Assembly: GCA_951813285.1 (NCBI GenBank)
Contig: OX638355.1
Coordinates: forward strand, 3,305,136 to 3,369,135
DNA: 64,000 nt
Direction of reading: 5' to 3'
Source: Terriglobia bacterium
Lineage (GTDB): Bacteria; Acidobacteriota; Terriglobia; Versatilivoradales; Versatilivoraceae
The notes under the pieces are model-generated. The model was not told where the DNA came from, searched no databases, and was given only the letters and a program-made list of their open reading frames with translations. This document shows positions 60,570 through 64,000 of this stretch, one piece after another. The position numbers and the translations under genes are program-made. The stretch's first letter is position 1; the number at the start of each line of letters is the position of its first letter.

Positions 60570-61718
60570 TCACCTTGCCTTTGCAAGTCGATCCTTGCCG
60601 TGGCTGAGCCATTCAAGATTGAATCGGGCAAAGCGGATCTTCCCGTACAGCGATTTACCGGTTTCATAAATCACCCCCATGGTGTGGTCGTCGAGGACAG
60701 TCAGGCAGGAATAGGCTGAAGGTCCGGCATGAATGGTTCTGGCCAGCGACCAGCTCCGGCCCTCGTCATAACTGAGGCGAACAGTCATGTTCAGTCGCTG
60801 GGAAGTATGGGCAGGGTTGGAAAAGAGGAGTCGGTTCCTGGAGTATCCGTCACTCTTGCGAGTGTACCGCAGGATGCTCCCTTGACAGCAGGGTGTGATC
60901 AAGGCTTCGTCGTGATAGACTTTCGACCAGGTTTTTCCTCCATCGGAAGAGATTGCGACCTTGCGGCGATGATGGGTCTGGCATCCGCCCCCACCCGTGG
61001 CCCGTATATTCAGCATCAGGGATCCGTCGGACAGCTCTACGACCTGGGATTCATCCCCAAAGCCCGGCACCAGAGGAGTCTTTCCCCAGGTTTGACCCCC
61101 GTCGTCGCTATAAATCAAGTTGTCCACGAAGGTGCCTTCCAATCCGGCCTCGAAATGCCATGATGGGACCACCAGCCGTCCGCTGGAGATCTGGATTCCG
61201 ACGCCTGGGCCGACACACAGGGAAGCCCAGTATTTTGGGTCGCTTATCTGCTCGGTGATGTCCAGGGGGGGCGACCAGGTCATGCCGTCGTCGTTGCTTC
61301 GCAATACCAGTTGCCGGCCCGACCCCGGTTTGTATTGAGTGAAAATATCGGGAAACAGGTTGCACAAGAGCAGAATGGCGCCATTGGTTCGATCGATGAC
61401 GGGGGTCGGATTCATGATCGCTTCCTGGTCCTTGCCTTTGACGACGACTTGCATGGGCTGCCAGTTCTTTCCCTTGTCGAGGCTCCGCTTCAAAACCAGG
61501 TCGGTTGGAGTCTGATCCCCCGAGCTTTGCTTGCGGGCTTCGGCGAAGGCCAGGAGCGTTCCCTTCAGGCTGGTGACGATGGCGGGAATTCGGTAGGTGT
61601 GGACGCTGCTTTCCCCGGCGGCAAAGACGTCAGTCTGGAGGATGGCGGGTTGCGCTCTCGCCGTGCCAGCGCTAAGCATGGCTGTTGCCAGCAAGGCAAC
61701 GAACTCTGCGCGAATCAT
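60570..61718 (-). CDS. Exo-alpha-sialidase (GH33/BNR repeat family), secreted
   Basis: 382 aa from ATG 61718 (GAAAGG upstream). Signal peptide (FVALLATAMLSAGTARA), the RIP motif HTYRIPAIVTS with the arginine that binds the sialic-acid carboxylate, and four Asp-box repeats (SNDDGMTW, SDDGGQTW, SSDGGKTW, SYDEGRSW) of a six-bladed propeller. It would release terminal sialic acid or a related sugar from glycans. Frame extends 18 codons upstream but without signal character. No sialic-acid catabolic genes are visible, so the true substrate may differ. Confidence 0.88.
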   Translation of the reverse strand: MIRAEFVALLATAMLSAGTARAQPAILQTDVFAAGESSVHTYRIPAIVTSLKGTLLAFAEARKQSSGDQTPTDLVLKRSLDKGKNWQPMQVVVKGKDQEAIMNPTPVIDRTNGAILLLCNLFPDIFTQYKPGSGRQLVLRSNDDGMTWSPPLDITEQISDPKYWASLCVGPGVGIQISSGRLVVPSWHFEAGLEGTFVDNLIYSDDGGQTWGKTPLVPGFGDESQVVELSDGSLMLNIRATGGGGCQTHHRRKVAISSDGGKTWSKVYHDEALITPCCQGSILRYTRKSDGYSRNRLLFSNPAHTSQRLNMTVRLSYDEGRSWSLARTIHAGPSAYSCLTVLDDHTMGVIYETGKSLYGKIRFARFNLEWLSHGKDRLAKAR

Positions 61719-62056
61719 GCAGAACCTTTCTCCGGAATCGGTGAGTGATCGTTCAATAGTATCGAATGACATCGGATCCTCAAGAGTTTGGTTTGGAGGC
61801 CCGGGACATGTATGCCAGGATCCTATGCAAGCGGTTCAAACAAGGTCAAGGAGAATTGGTTTATGTCGCATCCCCATCCCTTGTAGGGAAAAGGGGTACC
61901 GCCGCCCGCCACGCTTTGGGTCGCAAGCAGGCGATGAAGGAAGAAACTCCGCGTACTCCCTGCACTTGCCTCGCGAGAGCAGCCCCGTTGAAAAGCTGGT
62001 TCTTAGTGGATGTGTTAACCTAGACTTAACAGAAGCGTTCCAGGGGTCTTTTGGGG
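61719..62056. other. Divergent intergenic region
   Basis: About 340 bp between the divergent sialidase and TPR genes. No gene, promoter or repeat was recognised with confidence. Confidence 0.4.
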
Positions 62057-63025
62057 ATGTCGGGTGGCCAGCATAGAGCGAGACTTTTTGGCCTGTGCGG
62101 GACTGGCTATTCCAGTCGGGTCGGGTTGGTCGTCACCGGGTTGGTTGTGCTATGCCTGCACGGATCGCTGGCCCGGTCTCAAACGGATTCCTATCGGGAA
62201 GCCCTGGAGAGGTTTAATCGCGGGGAGTACCTGCAAGCCTGGGTTGCCGCGCGCAAAGCAGTGGAGCAAGATGGGGAGAATGTCCACTACCGCCGGCTCT
62301 ATGGCCTGATCCTGGCTGCCCTCAAGCAGTACACCGAAGCCGAGGAGAATCTGCGTCGGGCTGTATTGCTGGCGCCGGATCAGCCCGATTTTTACTACAA
62401 CCTGGGGGTTGTGCTTTTTGACCAGCGCAAAGAAAAGCAAGCGCTGGAGCCCTTCAAACGCGCCCTCGAACTCGCTCCCAACCACCGGATGGCGCGCCTC
62501 TATTTGGGGCGAACCTACCACAATCTGAGTCTGTACGACAAAGCCATCGAACAATACAGGCACATCGCCAGACAGGATGCCACCTTTTCGTGGACCAACT
62601 ACTACCTGGCCAAAACCCGCTTGACATTGGGTGCTGAAGAAGAGGCTCTCCAGGGGTTCAAGGCCGAGGTCACTCTTTACCCCAGGAATGCATTGGCCCG
62701 GGTGGAGTTGGCGGAACTCCTCATGAAAAAGGGTCAGTGGCAGGCCGCTCTGGAGCACTTGCGGTCGGCGGAAAGGACCGCGCCCAAGCTCTACCGTGTG
62801 CACTACGGTCTGGCGAAGGGCTATCGCCACCTGGGCAACCTGGAGAGGGCCATTCACGCCGCCCGGGTTGCGGCCCAACTGGCTCCCAAGTTTGCCGATG
62901 TGCACTACTTGATGGCTCAGCTCTATCAAGAGAAGAGCCAACCGGAAATGGCTCGTCAGGAGATGGAGACCTTCATTCGTTTAAGGCGGCTCTACCCCCA
63001 GGACTCCCCGCCGTTTGACAGATAG
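62057..63025 (+). CDS. Secreted TPR-repeat protein
   Basis: 322 aa. N-terminal hydrophobic segment (VGLVVTGLVVLCLHGSLARS) as signal or anchor, followed by about seven tetratricopeptide repeats (YYNLGVVLFDQRKEKQALEP, RLYLGRTYHNLSLYDKAIEQ, HYGLAKGYRHLGNLERAIHA, HYLMAQLYQEKSQPEMARQE). It is similar in build to the TPR protein at 57130. The ATG at 62057 is preferred to a TTG two codons earlier. It lies 165 nt before the glycosidase-like gene and may be cotranscribed with it. Function: scaffold, inferred. Confidence 0.82.
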   Translation: MSGGQHRARLFGLCGTGYSSRVGLVVTGLVVLCLHGSLARSQTDSYREALERFNRGEYLQAWVAARKAVEQDGENVHYRRLYGLILAALKQYTEAEENLRRAVLLAPDQPDFYYNLGVVLFDQRKEKQALEPFKRALELAPNHRMARLYLGRTYHNLSLYDKAIEQYRHIARQDATFSWTNYYLAKTRLTLGAEEEALQGFKAEVTLYPRNALARVELAELLMKKGQWQAALEHLRSAERTAPKLYRVHYGLAKGYRHLGNLERAIHAARVAAQLAPKFADVHYLMAQLYQEKSQPEMARQEMETFIRLRRLYPQDSPPFDR

Positions 63026-63190
63026 GACTCGGCTATCGCATGACGTTCCGGACAAGTGGGAGACGTTCTTCGGAACTGCGTCCGCCAGGGGGCTGCTTGG
63101 CCAATTGCTTGAGCGGTAAACAAGGGCGCGGGGGTATTGTCGGACCGGTCTTGCCTGGATAGGTGAACCGATGAAGCGCTGGAGGAAGTC

Positions 63191-64000
63191 ATGAAAGAAA
63201 GCTTACTGGCCAAGTGGGCTAGTCGCGGATCGGGTGTGCTTTGTCTTCTCTTGTGGTTTCAAGGGTTGGGGAGTCAAGCCGCCCTGGCTGCTCCGAAACT
63301 AGTGGTGGATGGCCAAGCCAAGGCATTGATTGTCGTGGAGGATCAGCGGGAAGGCTTGTATCGCTTGGCCGGAAAAGATCTCCAGAAATATATAGCGAAA
63401 TTGACAGGGGCGCAGCTTCCGATTGTGGGACCGACAGAGGTGAGCCGGCACCCAATCGATCGGCCACAGATTCTAATTGGAGGGCCGGAAGCCAATCCCC
63501 TGGTAAAAAGAGCTGTCGATTCGGGCCGGATGGACTGGGCGAAGCTCAAGCCGGAGGGATTCATCCTGAAAACGATGGAACTGGAAGGGAGACCGACATT
63601 GGTCATCGGAGCCGACGATGCGGCTGGAGTCCTCTATGGGACCTATGATTGGCTGGAGCTCCAGGGGATTGTCTTCCAACTCAACAGTGACATCATCCCC
63701 GCCAGAACAGATTCGCTGGTTCTGGTTCCTTTGAACGTGCGCCAGGAAAGCCCCTTTGCAAGGAGAGGCTACGGGATTGCGTCCTGCTTCGAGCACCGGG
63801 CCATCTGGTCCTACGCCGACCTGGTCAAGTTTATCGACCAAATGGCCAAATTGAAGTTCAACTATCTTATCTGGTTCTGGTTTCCTCAAGAACCCTACCT
63901 CCAATACAGCTACCGGGGGGAAAAGAAGCGCATGGGAGACGTTTCCTTCTGGGAAGGGGGCTACACACTGCCGCAGACGGATTTCGGAAGCTACCGGGCA
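63191..64000 (+). CDS. Secreted glycosidase-like protein (GH20/GH67-type N-terminal domain), 3' end cut by the window
   Basis: 270 codons in the window, no stop. A perfect GGAGG lies 5 nt before the ATG. The signal peptide (SGVLCLLLWFQGLGSQAALA) precedes an alpha/beta domain like the second domain of hexosaminidases and alpha-glucuronidases (AGKDLQKYIAKLTGAQLPIV, ILIGGPEANP, VIGADDAAGVLYGTYDWLEL). Then comes the start of a TIM barrel (FARRGYGIA, DLVKFIDQMAKLKFNYLIWFWF). The catalytic residues lie beyond the window, so the exact glycoside hydrolase family cannot be given. Together with the sialidase it suggests glycan degradation. Confidence 0.78.
   Translation, partial: MKESLLAKWASRGSGVLCLLLWFQGLGSQAALAAPKLVVDGQAKALIVVEDQREGLYRLAGKDLQKYIAKLTGAQLPIVGPTEVSRHPIDRPQILIGGPEANPLVKRAVDSGRMDWAKLKPEGFILKTMELEGRPTLVIGADDAAGVLYGTYDWLELQGIVFQLNSDIIPARTDSLVLVPLNVRQESPFARRGYGIASCFEHRAIWSYADLVKFIDQMAKLKFNYLIWFWFPQEPYLQYSYRGEKKRMGDVSFWEGGYTLPQTDFGSYRA

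Noticed and set aside
1-64000. tRNA, rRNA, riboswitch or prophage features
   Set aside because: No T-loop GGTTCGAATCC-type context outside coding regions, no rRNA signature, no known riboswitch core, no integrase, capsid or terminase gene.

Overview
The window reads as a chromosomal segment of a member of the Acidobacteriota. Direct support comes from a VWFA-related protein of the acidobacterial type (31225-32118), three CRTAC1-like FG-GAP/ASPIC-UnbV proteins, a paired DUF1501 and PSCyt/DUF1549/DUF1553 module, and lysine synthesis through the LysW carrier (lysJ, lysK). The phylum is inferred from gene content; the lineage below phylum cannot be fixed from sequence alone. I see no rRNA, tRNA, CRISPR array, prophage, integrase or transposase gene.

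Layout. 1-7.3 kb: 3' part of a minus-strand dnaK locus, a class A penicillin-binding protein, a NUDIX hydrolase, a short-chain fatty acid transporter and a polysaccharide flippase. 7.3-8.2 kb: non-coding repeat island 1. 8.2-12.4 kb: a three-domain glycosyltransferase fusion and a second GT2. 12.6-20.8 kb: housekeeping metabolism on the plus strand (dusB, lysJ, repeat island 2, lysK, larE, purD, purE, glnA). 21-28.9 kb: a secreted amidase and a cell-surface glycan block (GT2, galE-like epimerase, large GT39-like membrane protein, coiled-coil methyltransferase). 28.9-31.1 kb: a two-gene bacterial microcompartment locus, with a PduA-like BMC-H shell protein and an acylating aldehyde dehydrogenase carrying a targeting-like C-terminal tail. 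31.2-35 kb: VWFA protein, RodZ-like protein, D-amino-acid transaminase, FabG-type SDR. 35.1-39.7 kb: assimilatory sulfate reduction (cysH-cysD-cysN) divergent from an Rrf2/CymR-like regulator and cysK, with a strong promoter and palindromic operator between them. 39.7-41.07 kb: repeat island 3. 41-64 kb: envelope and extracellular proteins (seven-haem cytochrome, LolA/TlpA-like protein, CRTAC1 proteins, TPR proteins, an SGNH-TPR fusion, DUF1501/DUF1553 pair, sialidase, and the start of a glycosidase-like protein), which suggests secreted-glycan processing.

How the parts fit. The cys genes form a complete APS-to-cysteine supply apart from sulfite reductase. CysH has the four-cysteine [4Fe-4S] pattern and no APS kinase is seen, so APS is probably reduced directly. 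The regulator beside cysK recalls the CymR-CysK pair of Firmicutes. The two BMC genes look like a satellite locus, since no pentamer, BMC-T or signature enzyme lies nearby.

The least explained material is the three non-coding islands (7.3-8.2, 14.8-15.3 and 39.7-41.1 kb). They share diverged repeats, short-period tandem motifs (7, 9 and 10 bp) and at least four inverted pairs with arms of about 26-40 bp and spacers of about 140-170 bp. One repeat copy is interrupted by a palindrome-rich insert of about 130 bp flanked by 7-bp direct repeats, a structure suggestive of a small non-autonomous mobile element.
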